Of a stretch of DNA of 64,000 bases, positions 19,743 through 27,895 are shown piece by piece; the stretch's first letter is position 1; each line of letters opens with the position of its first letter. A program made the translations under genes and the position numbers. Under the pieces are notes generated by a model. It worked only from the letters and a program-made list of their open reading frames with translations. It ran no database searches and was not told the origin of the DNA. This stretch comes from Citrobacter sp. Res13-Sevr-PEB04-36 (GTDB taxonomy: Bacteria; Pseudomonadota; Gammaproteobacteria; Enterobacterales; Enterobacteriaceae), in assembly GCF_015672735.1 (NCBI RefSeq), contig NZ_JADABY010000029.1:1-64000 (forward strand), in the 5' to 3' direction.

Positions 19743-20690
19743 TTATCGTTTTGTCTGTAACAGCACGGTGGCGTTTTTCACGACGCCTGCTGCATCAATT
19801 TCATGGCGCGCGCGCGTTGCTGTGCGATCGGCTGCGATGGCATATTGACCATCGGCAATGCCCAGTCGACGCAGTGGAATGGCGCAACCCGCTTCTGCCA
19901 GCACCTCTGCTACCAGACTTCCCACTCCGCCATTAATGTTATGTTCTTCCACGCTAACCACGGCTTTGCAGTGGGCTAACGCCGCCAGTAATTGTTGGGT
20001 GTTGCAAGGACGAATTGACGGTACACTGATTACACAGGCGTCAATACCCGCCTGTTCCAGCAGTGTGGCAGCATCGACAATTTCATGTACGGTGGAGCCC
20101 ATCGCTACCAGTGCGACATCTTTTCCTTCACGCAAAATATCGATATTACCCGGTGCGAACTGGTAGTTTTCGTCGTGCAATTCGGGTAAGGCTTTTCCAT
20201 CGAGGCGAATATAAACCGGTCCAACGTGGTTTAAGGCATAGTCGACAATCTGGCGGCATTCCACCGGACAAGAGGGCGCATAAATTTCAATATTGCCAAA
20301 ACCGCGCAGTACGGAAATGTCATCAATACTGTGATGCGTACTGGCGAGTGGGCCGTAGCTGGCACCCGCGTTGAGTCCAATGAGCTTCACGTTAGTGTTG
20401 TTGTAGCAAATATCGACTTTGATTTGTTCATTGGCTCGAGAAATCAGAAACGGAGCGGCGTTACAGGTAACGGCGATTTTACCGCCCAGCGCCAGTCCGG
20501 CTGCGGCACCGACCAGCGTTTGTTCGGCGATACCAACGTTAACCAGACGACCAGGAAATTCTTTCATGAATGGCGCGATTTTGGCCGTTGATGTAGAGTC
20601 TGCGACCACTGGCACAACGTCCATCCCGCGCTCGACCGCAGCAATTAACGTATTCACCATTACGGTGGCAAGGTGTTCACTATTACGCAT
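19743..20690 (-). CDS. Transketolase, C-terminal subunit
   Basis: A 315-residue protein equal to the pyrimidine-binding and C-terminal domains of transketolase. The catalytic Glu that activates thiamine diphosphate is Glu56 (VNVGIAEQTLVGAAAGLA). The C-terminal domain shows HNINGGVGSLVAEVLAE. Its start overlaps the 3' end of the N-terminal subunit by 8 bases, so the two chains are coupled and should form one enzyme. Split transketolases are common in dedicated sugar-degradation operons. The D-apiose route uses such an enzyme (AptA/AptB) on apulose 4-phosphate. Confidence 0.92.
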   Translation of the reverse strand: MRNSEHLATVMVNTLIAAVERGMDVVPVVADSTSTAKIAPFMKEFPGRLVNVGIAEQTLVGAAAGLALGGKIAVTCNAAPFLISRANEQIKVDICYNNTNVKLIGLNAGASYGPLASTHHSIDDISVLRGFGNIEIYAPSCPVECRQIVDYALNHVGPVYIRLDGKALPELHDENYQFAPGNIDILREGKDVALVAMGSTVHEIVDAATLLEQAGIDACVISVPSIRPCNTQQLLAALAHCKAVVSVEEHNINGGVGSLVAEVLAEAGCAIPLRRLGIADGQYAIAADRTATRARHEIDAAGVVKNATVLLQTKR

Positions 20691-21513
20691 CTTTCAGTTC
20701 CTCCAGCGCCAGTTCAATTTCTTCACCTTTCGGCACGCGGTGGTGCCATTCCGGGCGACCCTGAATAAAGGAGATCCCGGCACCTTTGGTGGTGTGTGCT
20801 ATGACGACGTGAGGTTTCCCCTCTGGGGTGAGTCCTTCCAGTGTGTGCACCACATCGGCCATATCATTCCCGTGACATTCTGTAACCTGCATACCGAAGG
20901 CTAGCCATTTTTCATCCAACGGATCGGTATTCATGATTTCTCTCGTTGCCCCGGCAAGCTGGAGATTATTTTTGTCGTTGATGATGATGAGGTTATCCAG
21001 TTTATAGTGGGCTGCGACCAGTGCGGCTTCCCAGTTGCTGCCTTCGGCCAGTTCGCCATCACCGGTGACGACGAATACCCGACGCTGGCTGTTGCTACGT
21101 TTTGCCGCCAGTGCAATTCCTACGGCGACGGGCAGGCCGTGGCCCAGCGCCCCGGTATTGAGTTCGATACCCGGCGTTTTATGTTTTACCGGATGCCCCG
21201 GTAGATGCGAATCGGCATGCTGATACGTTGCCAGCCAATCCACGGGAATGAATCCAGCTTCTGCCAGTACGCAGTAGTAACCGCCAACGGCGTGGCCTTT
21301 CGACTGGATATAAATATCGCGCTCGTCGCTCTCTTTGAGTTCTGGCGAGCAGTTCAGGATGCGAAAATAGAGCGCCGTGAGCAGTTCAACCTGCGACAGG
21401 TCAGCGCCGGTATGCCCGCCAGCTGGGCTTTCAGCATTCAACACGATGATGCGACGACGCACCGCGCGTGCTTTCTTTTCTAGCTCTGGTACTGAGAGCG
21501 AAAACGGATTCAT
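20683..21513 (-). CDS. Transketolase, N-terminal subunit
   Basis: A 276-residue protein equal to the thiamine-diphosphate/Mg-binding N-terminal domain of transketolase. The cofactor motif is GDG at 151-153 followed by NN at 182-183 (GDGELAEGSN ... INDKNN). Conserved GHTGADLS, SKGHAVGGYY, and GALGHGLPVAVG segments are present. It is the first gene of the four-gene catabolic operon, transcribed from a promoter that carries the same operator pair as the transporter operon. Confidence 0.93.
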   Translation of the reverse strand: MNPFSLSVPELEKKARAVRRRIIVLNAESPAGGHTGADLSQVELLTALYFRILNCSPELKESDERDIYIQSKGHAVGGYYCVLAEAGFIPVDWLATYQHADSHLPGHPVKHKTPGIELNTGALGHGLPVAVGIALAAKRSNSQRRVFVVTGDGELAEGSNWEAALVAAHYKLDNLIIINDKNNLQLAGATREIMNTDPLDEKWLAFGMQVTECHGNDMADVVHTLEGLTPEGKPHVVIAHTTKGAGISFIQGRPEWHHRVPKGEEIELALEELKDA

Positions 21514-21829
21514 ATGACACCTCTTGAATGTTTAATCTTATATGAATAAATATTCCGTTAGGGTGCAGTAGTGCAACTGTCTTTCGATCCGCTGCGTGAT
21601 CCGCAGGTAAAACAGTCTATTGTTATTGATTAGAATAAATATTCACTACTGATTTATTATTCATGATTAAAGATATGCCTTGTCTGGTAGTTTGTCTACG
21701 CCTTAAAGCACCAAATTTTGGAGAAAAGAGAAAAGGATCACAGTCCCGTCCTTACAGGAAAGGTGCAGATGGCTTGTTATCTATTCAGGTATGAATAAAA
21801 ATAACAGTCAGTTTACCAGGGGGAATGCC
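21514..21829. other. Divergent regulatory region between transketolase and SorC genes
   Basis: A 316-base gap with no gene. It holds a near-palindrome at 21542-21556 close to the transketolase start, the composite operator at 21632-21663, two direct TTGTCT copies (21680-21700), and a stretch GAGAAAAGGATCAC (21728-21741) that also occurs upstream of the transporter operon. The regulator's own promoter should be here too. Confidence 0.7.
21632..21663 (-). promoter_or_regulatory. Composite operator/promoter of the catabolic operon
   Basis: On the plus strand, AGAATA-AA-TATTCA (21632-21645) is followed after 5 bases by GATTTATTATTCA (21651-21663). The same two elements with the same 19-base offset occur at 27081-27112 upstream of the transporter operon. 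Read on the minus strand the pair gives a -35-like ATGAAT, 17 bases and a -10-like TATTTA, so the operator half-sites lie on the promoter hexamers. The neighbouring SorC-type protein is the likely binder. Confidence 0.7.
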
Positions 21830-22780
21830 ATGTCAAAGCAGGATGAACAGCGGTTGTTGGTTAAGATCGCCACACTCTATTATGCCGAGAATAAAAAACA
21901 ATCTGAGATCGCCACGCTGCTGCACTTGTCGCAGTCCTTTGTCTCTCGTGCGCTAACGCGCTGTCAGAAAGAAGGGCTGGTGAAAATCACCGTCGTTCAG
22001 CCGACGAATATTTTTGTTGAGCTGGAAAAAGCCATTGAACAGCAGTTTGGTATTCGTCAGGCGATTGTTGTGGATGTCGGTGACTCCCCCAGCAGTACAC
22101 AAATTAAACACGCGATTGGCAGCGCGGCGGCGCATTACGTTGAAACCCGTCTGCGAGCTGAAGACCTGGTCGGCATTTCTTCCTGGAGTAGCACCATTCG
22201 CTGCATGGTTGATGAGATGCACCCGCAAAATATTCGTGCGGCGGGTGTTATCCAGTTGTTGGGCGGTGTAGGGCCGAATGGCAACGTGCAGGCCACGATC
22301 CTCACTCAGCAGCTGGCGGCGCATCTTGGTTGCCCGGCCTGGCTTCTGCCTTCACAAAGTATTGAGCATTCGGTGGAGGAGCGTTCACGTCTGGTCAATA
22401 GCCCGGATGTTGCAGCTGTTGTCGAAAAATTTGCTGAAGTGGACGTGGCGATTGTAGGTATTGGCGAGCTGGAACCTTCTCAGCTTCTGAAAAATTCGGG
22501 TAACTATTACAACGAAGAGATGCTGCGCCTGCTTGCCGAGCGCGGCGCGGTAGGGGATATCTGTCTGCATTATTACGATGCAGCAGGCAATCCGGTACTT
22601 AGCCACGATGAAGATCCGGTTATTGGCATGGAATTGTCGCAAATACGCGACTGTAAGCATGTAATTGCGTTGGCGGGCGGCGTGGAAAAACAAAACGCGA
22701 TACGCGGAGCGTTGCAGGGAGATTATATTGACGTGTTGATTACTGATTACCCGACCGCACGAAGTTTGGTGAAGGGGTGA
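21830..22780 (+). CDS. SorC/DeoR-type transcriptional regulator of the pentose locus
   Basis: A 316-residue regulator of the SorC family (CggR, DeoR of Bacillus). An N-terminal helix-turn-helix (YYAENKKQSEIATLLHLSQSFVSRALTRC) is followed by a sugar-phosphate-binding domain related to phosphosugar isomerases (DLVGISSWSSTIR, GVIQLLGGVGPNGN, VGIGELEPSQLL, VIALAGGVEKQNAIRGAL). I chose the ATG at 21830 because it has AGGGGGA at the right distance. An ATG at 21791 would add 13 residues with a poor site. It lies between the two operons it probably controls: divergent from the transketolase genes and convergent with the permease gene. The effector should be a phosphorylated pathway intermediate. Confidence 0.88.
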   Translation: MSKQDEQRLLVKIATLYYAENKKQSEIATLLHLSQSFVSRALTRCQKEGLVKITVVQPTNIFVELEKAIEQQFGIRQAIVVDVGDSPSSTQIKHAIGSAAAHYVETRLRAEDLVGISSWSSTIRCMVDEMHPQNIRAAGVIQLLGGVGPNGNVQATILTQQLAAHLGCPAWLLPSQSIEHSVEERSRLVNSPDVAAVVEKFAEVDVAIVGIGELEPSQLLKNSGNYYNEEMLRLLAERGAVGDICLHYYDAAGNPVLSHDEDPVIGMELSQIRDCKHVIALAGGVEKQNAIRGALQGDYIDVLITDYPTARSLVKG

Positions 22781-22841
22781 TTTCGTTGTTACCTCCTAAA
22801 CTTGTACACGTTGAATAGCGCCCGTTTGTCTACAAAGAGTG

Positions 22842-22875
22842 AATCCCCCGAAGGATAACCCAGGGGGGATTTTTG
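22842..22875 (+). terminator. Terminator of the SorC-type gene
   Basis: AATCCCCC (22842-22849) pairs with GGGGGATT (22864-22871), followed by a T-run on the plus strand. It separates the regulator from the convergent permease gene and may also act on the other strand. Confidence 0.8.
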
Positions 22876-22888
22876 TCAGGCAATGTGG

Positions 22889-23977
22889 CTACTGACTTTC
22901 CATCGTCGCCTTTTGCGCCACCACCGCGGCTTTTTGCTGCATCCGATTTTGCATTTGGTCGATGATAACCGCGACGATAATCACGATGCCTTTAATCACC
23001 ATTTGCCAGAACTCGCTGACGCCCATCATCACCAGGCCATCGGCCAGAAAACCGATAACAAATGCGCCAATCAGCGTGCCCAGAATGGTGCCACGGCCAC
23101 CGGCCAGTGACGTCCCACCAAGTACCACGGCGGCAATCGCGTTCATTTCAAATGCTGTACCATTGGCAGGATGACTGGCGGAAAGTTGGGCTGAAACGAC
23201 AATACCGGCAATCGCAGCGCACAGCCCGGAAAGGGTATACACCCAGATTTTCACCTGCTTAACCTTCACACCGGACAGTTCAGCTGCACGTTCGTTATCG
23301 CCAATGGCGTACACGTGACGACCAAAGGGCAGGCGACGGGCGACGTAAGCTATGACCAGCGCCAGTACGATCATCATCCAGATGGCCCATGGAAGACCTA
23401 ACAGTGTCCCGGCTCCAATCTCATCAAACCCTGTGTTGCCAAGCTGCGGATTACCGGAAAGCCCAGGGAAGGTTTGCCCGTCAGAGGTCAACATTGCTGC
23501 TCCGCGCAGAACGTACATAGTGCCGAGCGTGCAGATAAAGGGCGCGACGTTATAGCGAGTAATGATCCAGCCGTTGGCCGCGCCGATAAGCCCGCCAATC
23601 AGCAGGACGATGGGGACTATCACCCAAACGCTGGGGAAAATGGCGATACCGAACATCGGTAGCACAATGCCTTTGGTGATGAGCCATCCGGCAATCATGC
23701 CGCACAGACCCAGCGTGGCTCCTATCGAGAGATCGATTCCGGCGGTAATAATGACAAACGTTATCCCCAGTGCCAGAAACGCGTTAATGGCGATGTGTTT
23801 GATCATGATGACCATGCTGCCGCCAGAAAGGAACCCTGGTACGGTAATAGCAAAAAAACCGACGATCAGAAACAGCGCAATAAAGGTGCGCAATTTCAGG
23901 ATCAGCAGCAGAATGTTTTCTCGCGAGAAAGCGACCGTGGAACGCGGCGCGACGACAGCAGTTTGTAGCGTTTTCAT
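22889..23977 (-). CDS. Ribose-type ABC transporter permease
   Basis: A 362-residue inner-membrane protein of the RbsC family (BPD_transp_2), with about 8-10 hydrophobic segments. Conserved landmarks are GIDLSIGATLGLCGMIAG, APFICTLGTMYVLRG, and the cytoplasmic EAA-like loop around GDNERAAELSGVKVKQVKI. I set the start at 23977 (MKTLQTA), one base after the ATPase stop (TGACATG). Six more codons upstream are open but overlap the ATPase gene. It is the last gene of the transporter operon and forms the membrane channel with the ATPase and binding protein. Confidence 0.93.
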   Translation of the reverse strand: MKTLQTAVVAPRSTVAFSRENILLLILKLRTFIALFLIVGFFAITVPGFLSGGSMVIMIKHIAINAFLALGITFVIITAGIDLSIGATLGLCGMIAGWLITKGIVLPMFGIAIFPSVWVIVPIVLLIGGLIGAANGWIITRYNVAPFICTLGTMYVLRGAAMLTSDGQTFPGLSGNPQLGNTGFDEIGAGTLLGLPWAIWMMIVLALVIAYVARRLPFGRHVYAIGDNERAAELSGVKVKQVKIWVYTLSGLCAAIAGIVVSAQLSASHPANGTAFEMNAIAAVVLGGTSLAGGRGTILGTLIGAFVIGFLADGLVMMGVSEFWQMVIKGIVIIVAVIIDQMQNRMQQKAAVVAQKATMESQ

Positions 23978-23978
23978 G

Positions 23979-25505
23979 TCAGAACCCCTGAGCACTTGCG
24001 GTTACCAGTGCCGATTCTTCGGCACGATCGCGGACGATATCAGCAGTAAGTTTGCCACCGGACATCACCAGAATGCGGTCAGATACCGCCATGATTTCTT
24101 TTAAATCTGAGGTAGAAAAAACGACAGCAATGCCCTGTTGTGAAAGCTTTACCATCATGCGAAAGACATCGGCTTTTGCCCCCACGTCGATGCCACGCGT
24201 AGGCTCATCCAGAAATAGAATTTTGGGATTGGTGAGCAGTGAGCGACCAATCACCACTTTCTGCTGATTACCGCCGCTCAGTGCCTGGATCTCAACATCT
24301 GGCGAAGAAACTTTAATCGACAGATCGCCAATCGTACTGGCGACCACCGCCTCTTCGTCTTTGCGGGCAATGGCAAAGCCGCGATGCAGGCGCCGCCATA
24401 GGCTGGCAATCGTCAGGTTGGTCGCCACGGACGATATGGGAAAAATTCCCGTGCGCTTACGGTCTTCCGGGACCAGGCTCATTCCCATACGAATGCGATC
24501 GGCGGTGGTTAGGCGCAGCGGGACCGGTTTGCTGTCGAGCCACAGTTTGCCGAGATAGTTGCGCTCCGTACCTAACAGGCACTCAAATAATTCCGTGCGC
24601 CCGGCGCCCATCAGCCCATAGATACCGACAATTTCACCGGCATGAACATTAAACGTGACGTCATTAACTACCGCATTGCCAGCAGCATTGACACAGGTAA
24701 TATGCTCCGCTTCCAGAACCGGAGCGCCAAATTCGCGACCTGCCTCGAGAAAATTACTTACCGGGTCACTCCCTAACATTTCTCGCACAATCCATGGCAC
24801 ATCTATATCGCTGACCCGGGCTTCCGCCTGAAACTTGCCATCGCGCAGAATAGTGATCACATCGCCAATTGCCATCAGTTCTTCCAGTCGATGCGAGATA
24901 TAGATGATTGAAACACCCTGGCGGGTAAGTTCGCGAATTACGCGAAACAGGATCTCGACTTCGGTTTTGCTGAGTGCTGATGTGGGCTCGTCGAGGATCA
25001 GGATGTCCGCATCTTCGGCCAGCGCCTTGGCAATTTCGACCAGTTGTTGTTGTCCTACCTTGAGATTACCGACCAGCTCGCGGGGTGAAATTGGCTGGTC
25101 AAGACGGGTTAAAAGTTCAGCAGTACGCATTTCTTGTTCGGCTTCATTAATTGGCGTCATACCTTTTTGGATCTCCCGCCCGAGGAAAATATTTTCTGCG
25201 ACGGTGAGATTCTCAAACAGATTTAGCTCCTGATGCACCATACCAATACCGTGTGCGGCGGCATCGCGGGTGCTGGAAAAGCGCACGGGGTTGCCGTTGA
25301 GCCATATCTCGCCGCTGCTGGGCTGCTGAACACCGGCGAGGATCTTCATCAGGGTTGATTTACCCGCGCCATTTTCGCCGATAATGACGTTTACCTTGCC
25401 GCGCCAGACTTGATAATCCACGCTGTCCAGCGCAATCGTGCCGGGAAACAGCATCGAAATAGCGTGAGTGTGCAGGATGGTGTCATCTGCTTGGGTAGTG
25501 CGCAT
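23979..25505 (-). CDS. Ribose-type ABC transporter ATPase (two nucleotide-binding domains)
   Basis: A 508-residue protein with two fused ABC domains, as in RbsA. The first has Walker A GENGAGKST (43-51) and Walker B ILILDEPTSALS. The second has a signature ALSGGNQQKVVIGRSL and Walker B ILFLDEPTRGIDVGAKAD; its Walker A is degenerate (GLMGAGRTEL), as is normal for this family. It powers uptake through the permease. Its ATG overlaps the preceding DUF2291 stop (TAATG), so translation is coupled. Confidence 0.95.
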   Translation of the reverse strand: MRTTQADDTILHTHAISMLFPGTIALDSVDYQVWRGKVNVIIGENGAGKSTLMKILAGVQQPSSGEIWLNGNPVRFSSTRDAAAHGIGMVHQELNLFENLTVAENIFLGREIQKGMTPINEAEQEMRTAELLTRLDQPISPRELVGNLKVGQQQLVEIAKALAEDADILILDEPTSALSKTEVEILFRVIRELTRQGVSIIYISHRLEELMAIGDVITILRDGKFQAEARVSDIDVPWIVREMLGSDPVSNFLEAGREFGAPVLEAEHITCVNAAGNAVVNDVTFNVHAGEIVGIYGLMGAGRTELFECLLGTERNYLGKLWLDSKPVPLRLTTADRIRMGMSLVPEDRKRTGIFPISSVATNLTIASLWRRLHRGFAIARKDEEAVVASTIGDLSIKVSSPDVEIQALSGGNQQKVVIGRSLLTNPKILFLDEPTRGIDVGAKADVFRMMVKLSQQGIAVVFSTSDLKEIMAVSDRILVMSGGKLTADIVRDRAEESALVTASAQGF

Positions 25506-26113
25506 TACTGAGCCTCCTGTTGCAGTGCCAGAGCCGCTGCATTTTCCGGCTTACCGGCATTCAGCGTCACAGCGAACAGTACCGTGGCTTTCTTCCCGTA
25601 CCAACTTTCGTCAACGGCGGGTAAGTGTTTCACCGCTTCGCGGTTATACGCTCGCGAAAGCTGGGCAAACTGAACCTGGTTAGTAAAGTCTTCAAATTTA
25701 AAGCCGGTCGCATCGCGAATGGCATTACCGCGCATTACCGGACCAATCTGAATAGTGACCGAGGTGTCATTGACCCTCATCACGATGCTGTTTTCTCGTC
25801 CATTGCCGATGTTGACCTTTTCAATTTGACTGGTCAGGCGCACAAATACGCTTTCCGCTGTGGACGATGGTGCTTTCAGGCGCGTGTTGAGAGTCGAATC
25901 ATCCAGAGCATGTTGTTGAGCTGCATCCAGTACGCGGGATTGCCAGGTTTGTTGCGCGATCTGTTCGGGAGTTTGGTTGTCGAAACTGGCTTTGGCCTGT
26001 GGGTCGGCCGGGATGATGGGTTTGCCATTTTCGTCGAGGTCAACTACCGTGCAGGCCGTCAGCAACAGGGTGGTGCACCCAACCAGTGCGACACCCCATT
26101 GTGTTAACGACAT
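25505..26113 (-). CDS. DUF2291-family lipoprotein of the sugar importer
   Basis: A 202-residue protein with a short hydrophobic N terminus ending in a lipobox-like LLTAC (Cys21), and DLDENGKPIIP following, which is typical of DUF2291 proteins. Genes of this family are often found inside ribose-type ABC operons, between the binding protein and the ATPase, as here. Its task is unknown; a periplasmic, membrane-tethered accessory to the importer is the likely role. It lies 11 bases after the binding-protein gene. Confidence 0.82.
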   Translation of the reverse strand: MSLTQWGVALVGCTTLLLTACTVVDLDENGKPIIPADPQAKASFDNQTPEQIAQQTWQSRVLDAAQQHALDDSTLNTRLKAPSSTAESVFVRLTSQIEKVNIGNGRENSIVMRVNDTSVTIQIGPVMRGNAIRDATGFKFEDFTNQVQFAQLSRAYNREAVKHLPAVDESWYGKKATVLFAVTLNAGKPENAAALALQQEAQ

Positions 26114-26124
26114 AATGCCTCCGC

Positions 26125-27113
<989 letters not shown>

Positions 27114-27183
27114 TCTAACGATAAGTCGAGTTAATCGAACTGTCTACGATTTGCGCAGCTAATTTCTTAAAAGGAGAAAAGGA

Positions 27184-27846
27184 TCACGATCCTGACGAAG
27201 TGGGGGTACACAGGGTAATGATGTCATTATCGCGCTGTGTCCAGCGCACACCGACGGTTCGTCCGGCGAGGTTTGCCGAAAATGACGGCATTATTTGCAC
27301 CATTAAGTGCGTGGCGGTGAGGGCGGTGATTTTGGCGCTGGCAAAGCCCGGCAGTCCGCGAGTTTGCTCACTGAATGCTTTATATACGCTCTCTTTGGCG
27401 GAGAACGCCAGGGTTAAGGCGAGCGGAAAGGGGACCGGGCAACCTTGCAAAACCTGTCGTTCATGGTTGTCGATAATACTGTCAGCCAGTTCGGCTGCGG
27501 TGTGGGGTGTAAAAATAGCGTCAATGTCCAGACCTATGGGTTGAGTGCCTACCACCGCCAATGCGGTCGAAGCGCTATGGCTGATGCTGCCAAACAGACC
27601 TTGCGGCCACAGCGGTTGGCGGCGCTCGCCGATACCGGGTACTTTTTTGCTGCCATATTCGCGCAGCGCATGGACGGCGGCAATACGCCCCGCTAAATGC
27701 TCCGCTTGTCGTTTACGTCCGCTGGTGGCGAGCTGGGCGTAATGAGGAAGCCACAGCAGATCGTGTTCATGCAGGCTGTCGGGGGCAAATTCGACGAGAT
27801 GCAGCGTATGGCTGGCGAAGGACAGTGGAATGTGGGTTGTGTGCAT
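27184..27846 (-). CDS. entD: Enterobactin synthase phosphopantetheinyl transferase
   Basis: EntD transfers 4'-phosphopantetheine from coenzyme A to the carrier domains of EntB and EntF, switching the synthase on. The 220-residue protein has the Sfp-type motifs: GLDIDAIF with Asp107 and Asp109 (Mg binding) and FSAKESVYKAF (148-158) with catalytic Glu/Lys. The length is slightly above E. coli EntD. It lies after fepA in the same direction, separated by a strong hairpin. Its 3' end borders the promoter of the inserted importer operon. Confidence 0.95.
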   Translation of the reverse strand: MHTTHIPLSFASHTLHLVEFAPDSLHEHDLLWLPHYAQLATSGRKRQAEHLAGRIAAVHALREYGSKKVPGIGERRQPLWPQGLFGSISHSASTALAVVGTQPIGLDIDAIFTPHTAAELADSIIDNHERQVLQGCPVPFPLALTLAFSAKESVYKAFSEQTRGLPGFASAKITALTATHLMVQIMPSFSANLAGRTVGVRWTQRDNDIITLCTPTSSGS

Positions 27847-27859
27847 GATGGCTCACGAA

Positions 27860-27887
27860 TTCCCTCTCCTCAATGGAGGAGAGGGAA
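27860..27887. repeat. Hairpin between fepA and entD
   Basis: A perfect 12-base inverted repeat (TTCCCTCTCCTC / GAGGAGAGGGAA) with a 4-base AATG loop. Read in the fepA-entD direction no T-run follows it, so it may stabilise the fepA mRNA or partly attenuate entD more than terminate. A similar CCCTC/GAGGG hairpin lies between cstA and ybdD. Confidence 0.7.
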
Positions 27888-27895
27888 AAACGTTA

